Below, one piece after another: positions 1-8,722 of a stretch of 64,000 bases of DNA. The notes below the pieces were generated by a model, which saw nothing but the letters and a program-made list of their open reading frames with translations, had not been told where the DNA came from and searched no databases. Numbering within the stretch: position 1 is the stretch's first letter; the number at the start of each line of letters is the position of its first letter. A program made the position numbers and the translations under genes. Source of the DNA: JBBDJB01 sp040880125 (lineage in GTDB: Bacteria > Planctomycetota > Planctomycetia > Pirellulales > JBBDJB01); the NCBI GenBank assembly GCA_040880125.1, contig JBBDJB010000025.1:1-64000 (forward strand), in the 5' to 3' direction.

Positions 1-25
1 CCGAACTTGGCGAGGTTGAAAAACG
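1..25. repeat. Left arm of 25-bp perfect inverted repeat flanking the alkD-like gene
   Basis: Bases 1-25 are the exact reverse complement of bases 944-968. The two arms enclose the AlkD-like gene. The arm touches the window edge, so its true outer limit cannot be seen. Confidence 0.8.
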
Positions 26-45
26 CCACGACGGCGTTTTTCAAC
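15..45. repeat. 13-bp perfect stem-loop (GTTGAAAAACGCC / GGCGTTTTTCAAC)
   Basis: Positions 15-27 and 33-45 are perfect reverse complements around a 5-base loop. It lies about 200 bases beyond the stop of the minus-strand AlkD-like gene. Bases 36-55 recur inverted at 40603-40622 with one mismatch, so it belongs to a dispersed family. It could end transcription, but there is no T-run after the stem. Confidence 0.6.
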
Positions 46-244
46 AGGCTGCTAGCCCTAGCTGAATGCGTTGTTGCGTCAACGTGGTGGGGGGCGGCGC
101 GGAGGACGGCAGCGGCGTCGGCGGCAGCTTCCTCGATTGACGGCATGGGGTCGGCAATGAATGCCAGGCCGCGCAGTAGATGATTGCCTTAGCGACCTCC
201 TCCAGCGTGCCGAAGCTTTCCAATGAGTTGCCGCGCCGCTCTGC

Positions 245-910
245 TCAGCCCTGCCGCTTCACCATGGCATCCACCCACACCGGCACATACGGGGGAGTGC
301 AGCCCTTGGATACCGGCCAGTCGCGGTACAGACCAATCTTCTCGCCAATGGCGATTGCGCGCTTGCGGTGCTTGGAGTGGTGGATGCCAATTGCGGCAAG
401 CGTATTGTTCATTGTCCACTGCACCTCCGGCATCGCGTTGGGCATCTCGTTCTCGATACGATCGAGCAGCGCCGCCAGGTCCAGTCCATCAGCGCCCTTG
501 TTCACGCGGCTGGCGGTGAGGTTCCAGCCGGCGCGGGCGGACCAGCGATCCTTCTCCTTCATCCACTTCTCGCGCAGCGAATCCTTCTCGGGATGTTTTG
601 CGACGACATACGCGTTCAGCCAATCTGCTACCTGCGCGCAGGTTGTGGAGCGTGTCATCGCGTCGAGTTCGTCAGCCGAGAGCGACGTAGATTTGATGAT
701 GAGCGTGGCAAGGAGCTGCGCTTCGACATTGCCGGTATCCCAGAGTTTGATCGCGAGCTGGTGATCGGTCTTGATCTTCTTGGCGATCGCGCGGATGTCG
801 CCGAGCTTCACGCCGAACTGGTTGTCGGGCGCGCCGGCCTTGGTGTTGTGCTTGCGCCGCGCGTCGTCACCGAGGGACTTGAGTTGTGCGAGGATTTCCT
901 TGACGGTCAT
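245..910 (-). CDS. DNA alkylation repair protein, AlkD-like HEAT-repeat glycosylase
   Basis: 221 residues if read from the ATG at 910; an in-frame start at 928 adds six residues. The whole length is helical and HEAT-like, and the stretch from NTKAGAPDNQFGVKLGDIRA through the WMKEKDRWSARAG segment fits the AlkD/AlkC superfamily. These enzymes remove N3- and N7-alkylated purines without base flipping. The start at 910 is preferred because MTVKEILAQL begins the first amphipathic helix. The gene stands alone between 25-bp inverted repeats (1-25 and 944-968), so it may be a mobile single-gene cassette. The family call is from sequence feel; the exact subfamily is uncertain. Confidence 0.8.
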   Translation of the reverse strand: MTVKEILAQLKSLGDDARRKHNTKAGAPDNQFGVKLGDIRAIAKKIKTDHQLAIKLWDTGNVEAQLLATLIIKSTSLSADELDAMTRSTTCAQVADWLNAYVVAKHPEKDSLREKWMKEKDRWSARAGWNLTASRVNKGADGLDLAALLDRIENEMPNAMPEVQWTMNNTLAAIGIHHSKHRKRAIAIGEKIGLYRDWPVSKGCTPPYVPVWVDAMVKRQG

Positions 911-943
911 GCCGACGATTATACGCACAACTCTAACTCGTGA

Positions 944-968
944 CGTTTTTCAACCTCGCCAAGTTCGG
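944..968. repeat. Right arm of 25-bp inverted repeat flanking the alkD-like gene
   Basis: Exact reverse complement of bases 1-25. It begins 34 bases upstream of the AlkD-like start codon. Unlike the left arm it is not followed by a second stem arm. Confidence 0.8.
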
Positions 969-1587
969 AGCAAAGCTCCTCACGGCTCGCCCCCGCTCCC
1001 ACGGAGAGAGGGTAAGCCGTTTCTGAAAAAATTTTATTTTTATGTACGAAATACTTGATTCCATGTGCCGGTTTGTGTATTATTCTTAGCGGGAAACTCG
1101 CTCTCAACCAGCGGTTTCCGGAGTTTTCTAATTCGTTCACAAGAATCGAGCCGCGAAACGGCGTGGCGTAAATGCACTAAAGTCTGCGTTGCAATCGCAG
1201 CAACACCCTCGCTCTCGCCCGGAGGGTGAACCCGCTGCGCTCGAACCGACACCACCAACTCAACCAGGCCGAAGGAGACTTTTTCAACACTTCTTAAAAC
1301 CGGCTGTTGCAAAAACCTGAGGAAAAACGTCGCCCCGCCCGAGCCGTGCGGCCTAGGGATGCTGACTTTTTCAACGAACATTGGGGCCCCCCCTAAAGGC
1401 GCGCTGCAAAAACCTGCCGCCGGAGGCGAGGCCAACCCAACACCGTGGTATTTTCTAACGATGATTTCACAGCCAGATGGGCCGCACTGCGGAACCCTAG
1501 TCGATGGCGGCGGGAAGATGGTTGACTTCCCAGTCAGCCTGTCTTACTGTTGCGTTCGGCGAAACGGTCACCCCTGAGAGGGCGGTC
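969..1587. other. Gene-poor gap with decayed TTTTTCAAC repeats
   Basis: No convincing gene. The stretch at 1021-1060 is AT-rich. The 12-mer GACTTTTTCAAC occurs at 1277-1288 and 1364-1375, and GCAAAAACCTG at 1309-1319 and 1406-1416, so two degenerate copies of one unit seem to lie in tandem. The promoter of the BlaI gene should be near the right end, but no clear -35/-10 pair was picked out. Confidence 0.5.
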
Positions 1588-1992
1588 ATGGCTGACGGAT
1601 TTCAAGACGTATCCGACACCGAATTGGCGATCCTGCACATCCTCTGGGATCGCGGTCCTTCGAGCATTCGGCAGTTGACCGAAACGCTCTATCCGGAAGG
1701 CCGCGCGTCGCAGTACGCGACCGTTCAAAAACTGCTCGAGCGTCTGGAGAAGAAGGGCTGCGTCCGCCGCGACCGGTCGCAGGCAGTGCACGTCGTGCAA
1801 GCCTCGATCGACCGCGAAGCACTGTTGGGCCGTCGCCTGGAGTCGGTCGCGCAGAGTCTTTGTCATGGTCTGTTCGCACCACTCGCGCTGCACCTTGTCC
1901 GCGCGGAGCGGCTGAGTGAAAGGGAACGGCTAGAACTGCGGCGGCTGCTCGATGAAATGGATCGCAAGCCGCCCGAAAGCGAGACGCGCTAA
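1588..1992 (+). CDS. BlaI/MecI/CopY-family transcriptional repressor
   Basis: 134 residues, the usual length for this family. The N-terminal half is a winged helix: VSDTELAILHILWDRGPSSI, then a recognition-helix region with YATVQKLLERLEKKGCVRRD, which matches the BlaI/MecI pattern. The C-terminal half is the dimerisation and proteolysis region. The ATG at 1588 is chosen because GAGAGG sits 4-12 bases upstream; the longer open frame from 1504 has no support. It is followed 109 bases later by a BlaR1-like M56 protease, the classic sensor-protease/repressor pair, so it probably represses this operon and is cleaved when the sensor fires. What it responds to in planctomycetes is unknown. Confidence 0.88.
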   Translation: MADGFQDVSDTELAILHILWDRGPSSIRQLTETLYPEGRASQYATVQKLLERLEKKGCVRRDRSQAVHVVQASIDREALLGRRLESVAQSLCHGLFAPLALHLVRAERLSERERLELRRLLDEMDRKPPESETR

Positions 1993-2100
1993 CGGTCGGT
2001 TCGCCGCCGGAGGACGGCACTTCGCTGAAGATGGCTTGCGTCGGGCGTGACCGGCGCACTCGGGGGGCCGAAGGCGGCCTCGGAACGGAGAGCAAAGGGC

Positions 2101-4446
2101 ATGGGGTGGTTCAGCGAAGTTGCGCTGAGTAACGCCGCCGTGGCGTCGCTAATGGCCGCAGTCGTCTGGTGCGTTTCGCGAAGCGCCCGGCGACCGGCCC
2201 TCGTCCACAGCCTCTGGCTGCTCGTCTTGCTGAAGCTCGTCACGCCCGCGATCATCCCGCTGAAGCTGGCGGTGTTGGCGCCGGCGAAATCACCGCCGGC
2301 TGCGGCTGCCGCAGTGGCCGAATCACCGCCGTCTCGAACGTACGCACCGGCTGCTACGGCCGGGTTCTCCGACGGTGCTTCGCGCGAACTCCACGCGAGC
2401 GCTCGACCGGCTGCGACAGCCGATCTGCCCGGCGGTATTTCCAGACCGGGTGCCACGGCCGAATTGTCGCTCCGCCACTTGTGGCACCATCTCGCGACGA
2501 TCCCGGCGTGGCTCACCCTCCACTCGCATTGGTTGTTTACCGGTTGGGCCATCGGTAGCGGCGGTTGGATAATCCTCACTCTCGTTCGCATCTCAAGACA
2601 GCGGCGGCTGCTCCGGCTGGCTGCTCCGGCGCCGCTGTGGCTGCAATTGGAAGCAGACAGTCTCGCCCGCCAGATTGGCCTGGGCAATCGAGTCCGCCTG
2701 TGGCTGATGCCCGCTCCCGTCTCGCCGATGATCTGGTCGTTTGGCGGCACGACGCGGCTGCTGTTTCCGCGCTCGCTGATCGGCCGGTTGACCCCGGCGG
2801 GCCGCCAGACCCTGCTGCTGCACGAGTTGGCCCATTTGCGCCGCCGCGACCATTGGGTGCGCTGGCTGGAGATCACCGCGACGTGCATTTTCTGGTGGCA
2901 TCCCGCGGTGTGGCTGGCCCGGAGCGAGCTGCGCGTTGCCGAGGAAGAGTGCTGCGACGCCTGGGTGGTGACGGTGCTGCCTGATCGGGCTCGCGCGTAT
3001 GCCGCGGCACTGTTGGAGACCGTCGATTTCCTATCGACCTCCCGGCCCGAGTTGCCGGTGGCGGCCAGCGGATTGGGAACGGTCGGTTGCCTGAAGCGCC
3101 GCCTGGCGAACATTCTTCGTGGAACGACAGGCGGACGGCTGACACCATCCTCGCGTGCCGGTGTAGTGGCGGTCGGCATGGTGGTGCTCAGCGTGCTTCC
3201 GACATTGGTGGAAGTGCGCCCGCCGCGGATGCTCGCTTCGACGCAGCCGCCGGCCAAAGTACCTGCCGCGGCGGCCACGCAGAACGACGGCAAGACACAA
3301 GTTGCTGCCGCGCCTGCGGGATCGCCGCGTTCGGCTCCCGAGTTCGGTGTGCCCGCGGTCGTCAGTAACTTGTCCGGCTCTGCGAGCACGGCGCTGGCGT
3401 TCTCGCCCGATGGACGCACACTGACCGCAGTTTCGCCATTGAGCAGCGTTACGCAAGTCGACGTCGCCAGCGGCGAGTTCCTCTCGCCACTCATGCCATT
3501 GCAGCGCGCACACGCGATTGCGTACGCCCCCGATGGGCGTTCGATTTACATTGCCGATCGGAACAATGTTATCCACGCCGTCCATGCGGAGACCGGCGAG
3601 CCGTACCGAACGTTGGGTCGGCACACCGGCGCCGTGTTGGACATGGCGGTCTCGCGAGACGGCCGTCAATTGGCGACCGCCAGCGACGACGGCACCGTCG
3701 CAATCTGGAAAGTCGACGGCGCCCGCAAGCCGCTGACTTTTCGCCAGCACGCCGATCGGGTCGAGGCGGTCTGCTTCTCTCCGGACGGACGCACTGTCGC
3801 CAGCATCAGCCGCGATGGCACCGCCTACCTGTGGCGAGCGGCCGACGGAACCATCGAGCGGGTCCTGGGCGGAGCACATCGCAGGCCGACCTATCAGACG
3901 CAGACTCCTACGCGGCGCGTCATCGAGCCGGCACCACTCATCCCAATTGGAACGGTCGGCACGGTCATCGGCGCCATCCGATCGAATGAGTCCGCCGTGC
4001 AAGCAGCGCCGCTGGCGGCGCCTAGCACATCCCGCGGCGCCGCTAGCCGCAGCACCTGGACGACCGCGTGTGGATCGAGCTTTTCGGTGGCGTTCTCTCC
4101 GGACGGGATGATTGTAGCGAGCGCTGGCTGGAACCGCAGCGTGCAGCTTTGGGACGCCCGCAACGGAAACTCGCGAGGCGCGCTGAGCGTCGAGCGTGGT
4201 TGCATCACGTGCCTGGCGTTCTCACCCGAAGGAGATCTGCTGGCGACCGGTGGTCGCGAAGGTGATCTTCACCTGTGGAACGTGGCGCGTCGCCGCGTGA
4301 CAAGTACGGTCAAGTCACATGACAGTGCCGTCGACGCGATCGCCTTCTCTCCCGGCGGCGCGTGGATCGCCACCGCTGGAATCGACGGCATGACGAAACT
4401 GTGGAGCGTGCCGGCTCGGCCGGGCACAGAGGGGAAAGGAGGTTGA
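2101..4446 (+). CDS. BlaR1-like M56 zinc metalloprotease fused to WD40 repeats
   Basis: 781 residues. The N-terminal 320 residues form the membrane-embedded M56 peptidase: hydrophobic segments near residues 15-60 and 140-170, then HELAH at about residues 241-245 (zinc site and catalytic Glu) and the downstream EEECCD acidic motif near 281-286. After one more hydrophobic stretch the C-terminal 370 residues hold several WD40 repeats, with repeated FSPDGRT...SASDDGTVAIW-type blades. The start at 2101 is preferred over 2047 because a purine-rich AGAGCAAAGG lies just upstream and the M56 membrane helix begins here. In BlaR1 the C-terminal sensor is a penicillin-binding domain; here a propeller takes that place, suggesting a protein-interaction signal instead of a beta-lactam. 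It is paired with the BlaI-type repressor upstream. Confidence 0.87.
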   Translation: MGWFSEVALSNAAVASLMAAVVWCVSRSARRPALVHSLWLLVLLKLVTPAIIPLKLAVLAPAKSPPAAAAAVAESPPSRTYAPAATAGFSDGASRELHASARPAATADLPGGISRPGATAELSLRHLWHHLATIPAWLTLHSHWLFTGWAIGSGGWIILTLVRISRQRRLLRLAAPAPLWLQLEADSLARQIGLGNRVRLWLMPAPVSPMIWSFGGTTRLLFPRSLIGRLTPAGRQTLLLHELAHLRRRDHWVRWLEITATCIFWWHPAVWLARSELRVAEEECCDAWVVTVLPDRARAYAAALLETVDFLSTSRPELPVAASGLGTVGCLKRRLANILRGTTGGRLTPSSRAGVVAVGMVVLSVLPTLVEVRPPRMLASTQPPAKVPAAAATQNDGKTQVAAAPAGSPRSAPEFGVPAVVSNLSGSASTALAFSPDGRTLTAVSPLSSVTQVDVASGEFLSPLMPLQRAHAIAYAPDGRSIYIADRNNVIHAVHAETGEPYRTLGRHTGAVLDMAVSRDGRQLATASDDGTVAIWKVDGARKPLTFRQHADRVEAVCFSPDGRTVASISRDGTAYLWRAADGTIERVLGGAHRRPTYQTQTPTRRVIEPAPLIPIGTVGTVIGAIRSNESAVQAAPLAAPSTSRGAASRSTWTTACGSSFSVAFSPDGMIVASAGWNRSVQLWDARNGNSRGALSVERGCITCLAFSPEGDLLATGGREGDLHLWNVARRRVTSTVKSHDSAVDAIAFSPGGAWIATAGIDGMTKLWSVPARPGTEGKGG

Positions 4447-4469
4447 CGACCATTGTGAGGTCGCGGCGC

Positions 4470-5138
4470 TCACGGCGGAGCAAAGACGGGCGGCGACCCG
4501 CCCGGCGGTAGCGTCTGCGCGCCGGCACCGGGCTCAACGGCTTCCGGCAGTCGCTCCAGCGGTCGGCCGGTCGGCGGCAACGATTGCGGCTGCGGCACCG
4601 CCGGCTGTGAGGGGACGATCGTTCCCTGCTGACCGGGCGATGGCAGCGCACCCTGCGGAACCGCACCCGGCGCGGGAAGCGTTGCCGGTGGCGCGGTCGA
4701 CCATCCGCCCGGCGGCACGCCGATAGCCGTGGCAGGCTGCACGTTGGCATCTTGTCGCAGCATCTCCGCGCGGGAGAGCAGCGAGTCGGTCGGCACGATC
4801 ACCTGCGGCGTCATGTCGAATACCAGCGTCCGCTCGTCGCGAACCTCGCGCGGCAACAGGTTATCGCTGACGAAATCGAGCGGCGGAATCTGATACCACG
4901 GCGCCGGGATGGGTTGTTTGATCGTAAGCGTTTCGAATCCGTCTCGCACCAGGCGAATCTCACGCGTGCCGTAGTAGAGAAAATCGGTGGAGCAGGGGGT
5001 GGTGCCGATCGGGTAATTGTCGACGTAGACCTGGGCACCGGGTGGATTGCTGCGGATGGTCAGCCGCCGCTGCACACCGGAGCAGCCCGACAGCCATGCC
5101 AGACAGCACGCCAGCAGCGCAGCAGTAAGGAGCCGCAC
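4470..5138 (-). CDS. PEGA-domain lipoprotein
   Basis: About 222 residues from a GTG at 5138; open frame continues to a TTG at 5228 and a GTG at 5207, so the start is uncertain. GTG 5138 places a short positive N-terminus directly before the hydrophobic LLTAALLACCLAW and the lipobox LSGC, as in lipoprotein signal peptides. Next comes a PEGA domain (LTIRSNPPGAQVYVDNYPIG and IRLVRDGFETLT), a beta-barrel-like surface module. The C-terminal third is low-complexity, rich in Pro and Gln. It is convergent with the M56-WD40 gene (23 bases apart). Probably an outer-membrane-anchored surface protein of unknown role. Confidence 0.75.
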   Translation of the reverse strand: MRLLTAALLACCLAWLSGCSGVQRRLTIRSNPPGAQVYVDNYPIGTTPCSTDFLYYGTREIRLVRDGFETLTIKQPIPAPWYQIPPLDFVSDNLLPREVRDERTLVFDMTPQVIVPTDSLLSRAEMLRQDANVQPATAIGVPPGGWSTAPPATLPAPGAVPQGALPSPGQQGTIVPSQPAVPQPQSLPPTGRPLERLPEAVEPGAGAQTLPPGGSPPVFAPP

Positions 5139-5328
5139 CCGCCGGCCATCGCCGGCGAGAACGGATTTGGAACACGCGACCGGATTCCGAACGGTACAGG
5201 GCGACACGGCAATGCGAGTAGGTGCCAAGAACGCGAAATTCGACGGGCCGCGGAGTATAGGAAGGCCCGCCGTGCCCGGCCAGAGCGGAATGCGAATCGC
5301 CGACTCGCGAGGTGCAGTCGCTCGCCTG

Positions 5329-6615
5329 CTAGCACTCGCCCGGTGCGGCCATCGCCGCGGCGATCTGCGTGAGAATCGCCTCGTCGGTGGGATACTCGGT
5401 CTCCAGCACGGCTGTCAGCGGAATCGGCACTTCGTCCATCCGGTACGCCGTGCCGGAGGCATGGACGCCGTAAACCGCCGTCGTGAACTCGACAGTCGCT
5501 TCCAACCTCCGAGCGACGCTCGGGTAGTCCAGCACCACCGTCGGGATGCGGTGAAGATGCTCGACCGCTGCTGCCGGCAGATTGTCCACGCCTTCGCTGC
5601 CGACCAGAACGCATGCGTCCGCCTCGCGACGCGAGAGGATTTCCGCCGCAGAATACTCCAGCGGTTCGTAACGCGGATAGCCGCGGGCCAGGTTCACCGC
5701 GAACGGAAAACCGGTTTGCCACGCCAAGACGCTGTCTGCGCCGGCCACGTCACCGGGAATCCGCATGCGCCGGGCGTGAAAACGGGTGAAGGCGTTCAAT
5801 TCGGTCACCAGCCGCAGCAGTGCTTCCACACTGCGGTGCCCCAGGATGCGCTTCGTGAGACCCAAGCCAAAGAAGACGACGCCGCAGCGGCAGGATCGCA
5901 TCAAGCTGGCAAGCTGCTCGACTTGCTCGCGTGCCACTGCGACCGAACCGCCAAGGGCGAACTCCTGCTGCTGCACTGCCGCGCGCAGTGCCCACAAGAG
6001 TTCAAAGTCGCGGCCCGGCTGCACCTGGATGAAGTGATCGGCCAGGGCGCTGGTCGCTGTGGGATGCACGTCGACGACCACCAGACGGCGGCCGGCACGT
6101 CCCTCGGGTACGAACAGCCCGGCCGGGTCCGCACTGTACCGCTCCAGATGCCGCGGATGGCTTTCGAGCGGATCGGCTCCCCAGTAGATCACCAGGTCCG
6201 CCCGATTGCGAATCTCCCCGAGCGTGCAAGTGGACTCACCGACCTCCTGCAGGGCCATGATCGACGGGGCATGGCAGCCCGAGGCGGTAGTGTCGATCGT
6301 CGCCCCCAGTCGATCGGCCAGTCGCACGGCCGCCCGTTGGCCAGCCGTGCTGCTGCGGGACAGGCCGTAGATCAGCGGCGCCTGGGCACGAGCAAGAAGT
6401 TCGGCAGCCTTCGCAATGGCTCGCTCCACCGGCACGCTACGGCCCGTGATCTTCGCCGCGGCCGGATGAAGCGCGTTTTGTTCAAGCAGCCACGGCTCCG
6501 CCAGATGACACGCCCCCACCGCCTCAACAATCCGCCCGCGGTCCACGGTGACGCGAAGATCGTCGCATACGCAACCGCAGATCGTGCAAGCAACGTCGTG
6601 GAAAACTTCCGGCAC
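5329..6615 (-). CDS. fwdB: Formylmethanofuran dehydrogenase subunit B (FwdB/FhcB-like)
   Basis: 428 residues from a GTG start at 6615. The N-terminus has the iron-sulphur motif CTICGCVCDD (from residue 10) and TTASGCHAPS near residues 110-120, the position where family members carry the Cys that binds the Mo/W-pterin. The rest has the molybdopterin-oxidoreductase-like fold with VIYWGADPLESHPRH and LVVVDVHPTATS. In methanogens, FwdB with FwdA, C and D interconverts CO2 and formylmethanofuran; many planctomycetes and methylotrophs keep Fhc homologues in the tetrahydromethanopterin C1 pathway. No A, C or D subunit is nearby here. It lies downstream of the phosphopantetheinyl transferase on the same strand. 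Confidence 0.85.
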   Translation of the reverse strand: MPEVFHDVACTICGCVCDDLRVTVDRGRIVEAVGACHLAEPWLLEQNALHPAAAKITGRSVPVERAIAKAAELLARAQAPLIYGLSRSSTAGQRAAVRLADRLGATIDTTASGCHAPSIMALQEVGESTCTLGEIRNRADLVIYWGADPLESHPRHLERYSADPAGLFVPEGRAGRRLVVVDVHPTATSALADHFIQVQPGRDFELLWALRAAVQQQEFALGGSVAVAREQVEQLASLMRSCRCGVVFFGLGLTKRILGHRSVEALLRLVTELNAFTRFHARRMRIPGDVAGADSVLAWQTGFPFAVNLARGYPRYEPLEYSAAEILSRREADACVLVGSEGVDNLPAAAVEHLHRIPTVVLDYPSVARRLEATVEFTTAVYGVHASGTAYRMDEVPIPLTAVLETEYPTDEAILTQIAAAMAAPGEC

Positions 6616-6775
6616 AAGCGGCCTCGGTCAGAACGGGCGACAGCGTGGAGCCGTCGCGCCACGTTCTACAAGCTCGGGTGGAAACTCGATGGCGTGAAGG
6701 CGCCGGCTCTCGTTCGTTGTACCAGCGATCCGTCCCCCCGGCTACGGGAAGCAAAGCGTCTGCCGCCGCGCCGTA

Positions 6776-7558
6776 TCACGATGAAAGCCCCGCATCCGCC
6801 CTCGAACCGTACTGGAGCAATCTCGCTTGCCAGCCGTCGCCGGCAACTGCCAACGCCGCGGTATAGCCAGCCGGCATCGGCAGCGAACAGAGCTTCCACC
6901 GGCTCGCTTCCGCCGGATCCTCTCGCGTTGCCAGTAGCCCCGCCGGCTGATCGGGCGCAAGCGTCACGTCGAACGTGTCGAGGCGGAGGGCCAATCCAAG
7001 CCCGCGCCCCTTGATGTAAGCCTCCTTCCGGGTCCAGGCGTTGAAGAACGCCTGTTCGCGCAGCTCCGCAGGCAGCGACCACAGCACGTCGTTCTCCTGC
7101 GGCGAAAACACATGCCGTGCTACCTGTGCCATGTCGTCAAGTTGGCGGTGGCGCTCGATGTCGATCCCCATCGGCCGCGCTTCAGTCACCCCGCACACCG
7201 CCAGATCGCCCGAGTGTGCCAAGTTGAACTGCAGATCACCATGATATTGTCCGGGTGCCAGGAGCGGCTTTCCATGCGAACCGTAGTCGAATCGAACCTC
7301 GCCCGGCGCGCACTGCAAATAGCCCGAAAGGATCAAGCGCAATCCGCCACGCGCGGCGATATAAGCTTCCCGATCGCGATCGTGGTGAAATCGATCCGCC
7401 CGGTCACGCTCGTCACCCGCCAGCATCGCCAAGTATTCCCGTTGCACCGCTGGCGGCTCGCGCAACGACAAAAGCCACACATGCACCTCCGCACCACGAA
7501 GTGGCGGCACACGGGCTGTCGGAATCCAAGTGTCAGCAAGGGACGCAGGCTCGGTCAT
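6776..7558 (-). CDS. 4'-phosphopantetheinyl transferase, Sfp type
   Basis: About 260 residues from the ATG at 7558; an in-frame ATG at 7642 would add 28 low-complexity residues and close the gap to the upstream gene. The core signatures are MGIDIERHRQLDDMAQVARH (magnesium and CoA binding) and FFNAWTRKEAYIKGRGLGL (the WxxKEA motif). Such enzymes move phosphopantetheine from CoA to the serine of carrier proteins. It is transcribed with the NRPS and PKS upstream and is presumably their activating enzyme, loading the PCP (serine near residue 1497) and the ACP (serine near residue 1808). Confidence 0.9.
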   Translation of the reverse strand: MTEPASLADTWIPTARVPPLRGAEVHVWLLSLREPPAVQREYLAMLAGDERDRADRFHHDRDREAYIAARGGLRLILSGYLQCAPGEVRFDYGSHGKPLLAPGQYHGDLQFNLAHSGDLAVCGVTEARPMGIDIERHRQLDDMAQVARHVFSPQENDVLWSLPAELREQAFFNAWTRKEAYIKGRGLGLALRLDTFDVTLAPDQPAGLLATREDPAEASRWKLCSLPMPAGYTAALAVAGDGWQARLLQYGSRADAGLSS

Positions 7559-7714
7559 TTGCAACTGCCGAAAGTGACGGGTTTTTCCGCGACGGTGGTA
7601 TGGACCGCGATCAGTGGCATCCGTGGCGGACGGCAACGGCATGGTACCAGCTCCAGCGCCGGACGAGCCACTGGGAGTGGCGATTGTAGCTGGCGCCGTG
7701 CTCTTGCTGCCGCA

Positions 7715-8650
7715 CTACGCCGGAAACAGCTCTGCGATGCGGCTTTGCACGTCCGCACCCAGTCGCACGTCCAATGCGCCCAGATTGCTGCGAAGTTGGT
7801 CGACGGAGGTTGCGCCGGTGATGACGCTGCTGATTTCATCGCGGGCGAGGATCCAGGCCAGGGCCAGTTGCGCCGGCTCGACGGACATCTCCCGCGCCAG
7901 TTCGCAGAAGGCGCGCACGCGGCGCAGATTCTCGTCGGTCAACTCGCCGCGCAGCCAGTCGGTCTGCCCGCCGCGGCTTTCCGGTGGCGTGGTGTCGTTG
8001 TACTTGCCCGTGAGGATACCCCCGGCCAGCGGACTCCATACGACCAAGCCCATGCCGAGGCGTGCAGCGGTAGGCATCAAACGCTTTTCGATGTGCCGAT
8101 CAAGCAAATTGTACCGCGGCTGCTCGACCTGCGGCGCGTAGTGCAAGGCCCGCTTGGCCAGCGCATGTGCCTTCCGCAACGTGCGTGGCTGCCAGACGCT
8201 GGTTCCCCAGTAGAGCACCTTACCCTGGCGCACGAGTTCGTCCATCGCCCGGGCTGTCTCCTCCAGTGGCGTCTCGGGATCCTCGCGATGGCAAAAGTAC
8301 AAATCGAGGTAATCGGTGCGGAGATTGCGCAGCGTGCGCTCGACGCTTTGCCGAATATGTTTGCGGCCAAGCCCTCGGTCGTTAGGGTCGTCGCTCATCG
8401 GCCAGAAGACCTTGCTGGAGAGAACAAGGTCCTCACGGCGCAGTTCGCCGATCAGCCCACCGACAACTTGTTCGGCAGCGCCTGCGCCGTAGACGTCGGC
8501 CAGGTCGATGAAGTTGATCCCTTGCTCGAGCGCGGCGCGAATGATCTCGCCGGAGATGGCTTCGTCGACCCGAGCGCCAAAGGTGAGCCACCCGCCCAGC
8601 GCAATCGCACTGACCTTCAGACCGCTTTTGCCAACAGGCCGGTATTGCAT
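7715..8650 (-). CDS. Aldo/keto reductase
   Basis: 311 residues, standard length for a monomeric (beta/alpha)8 NADPH-dependent reductase. It opens with MQYRPVGKSGLKVSAIALGG. The catalytic tetrad is visible: Asp and Tyr in FIDLADVYGAG, Lys in LVLSSKVFW, His in LYFCHREDPE. The C-terminus GATSVDQLRSNLGAL forms the cofactor-binding end. It lies 72 bases downstream of the 2209-residue synthase gene on the same strand, so it may reduce a carbonyl of the cluster's product; a housekeeping role is equally possible. The subfamily resembles the potassium-channel-beta/YghZ group. Confidence 0.88.
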   Translation of the reverse strand: MQYRPVGKSGLKVSAIALGGWLTFGARVDEAISGEIIRAALEQGINFIDLADVYGAGAAEQVVGGLIGELRREDLVLSSKVFWPMSDDPNDRGLGRKHIRQSVERTLRNLRTDYLDLYFCHREDPETPLEETARAMDELVRQGKVLYWGTSVWQPRTLRKAHALAKRALHYAPQVEQPRYNLLDRHIEKRLMPTAARLGMGLVVWSPLAGGILTGKYNDTTPPESRGGQTDWLRGELTDENLRRVRAFCELAREMSVEPAQLALAWILARDEISSVITGATSVDQLRSNLGALDVRLGADVQSRIAELFPA

Positions 8651-8722
8651 AAATTCACGCGATCCATAAGCGCGGCGGGAACTATCGGAAAGTGCTGCAA
8701 CACGCCGCCTCGACAGACGTCG

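Noticed and set aside
1120..1150. Sixth copy of the GNRA hairpin (ATTCGTTCACAAGAAT)
   Set aside because: Short stem with an 8-base non-GNRA loop and no flanking match to the family.
4447..4469. Bidirectional terminator between the M56-WD40 and PEGA genes
   Set aside because: Only a five-pair stem (CGACC/GGTCG) without a T-run; too weak to call.
5047..7014. 655-codon open frame on the plus strand
   Set aside because: Antisense to fwdB and the PPTase; Arg/Gln/His-rich shadow translation.
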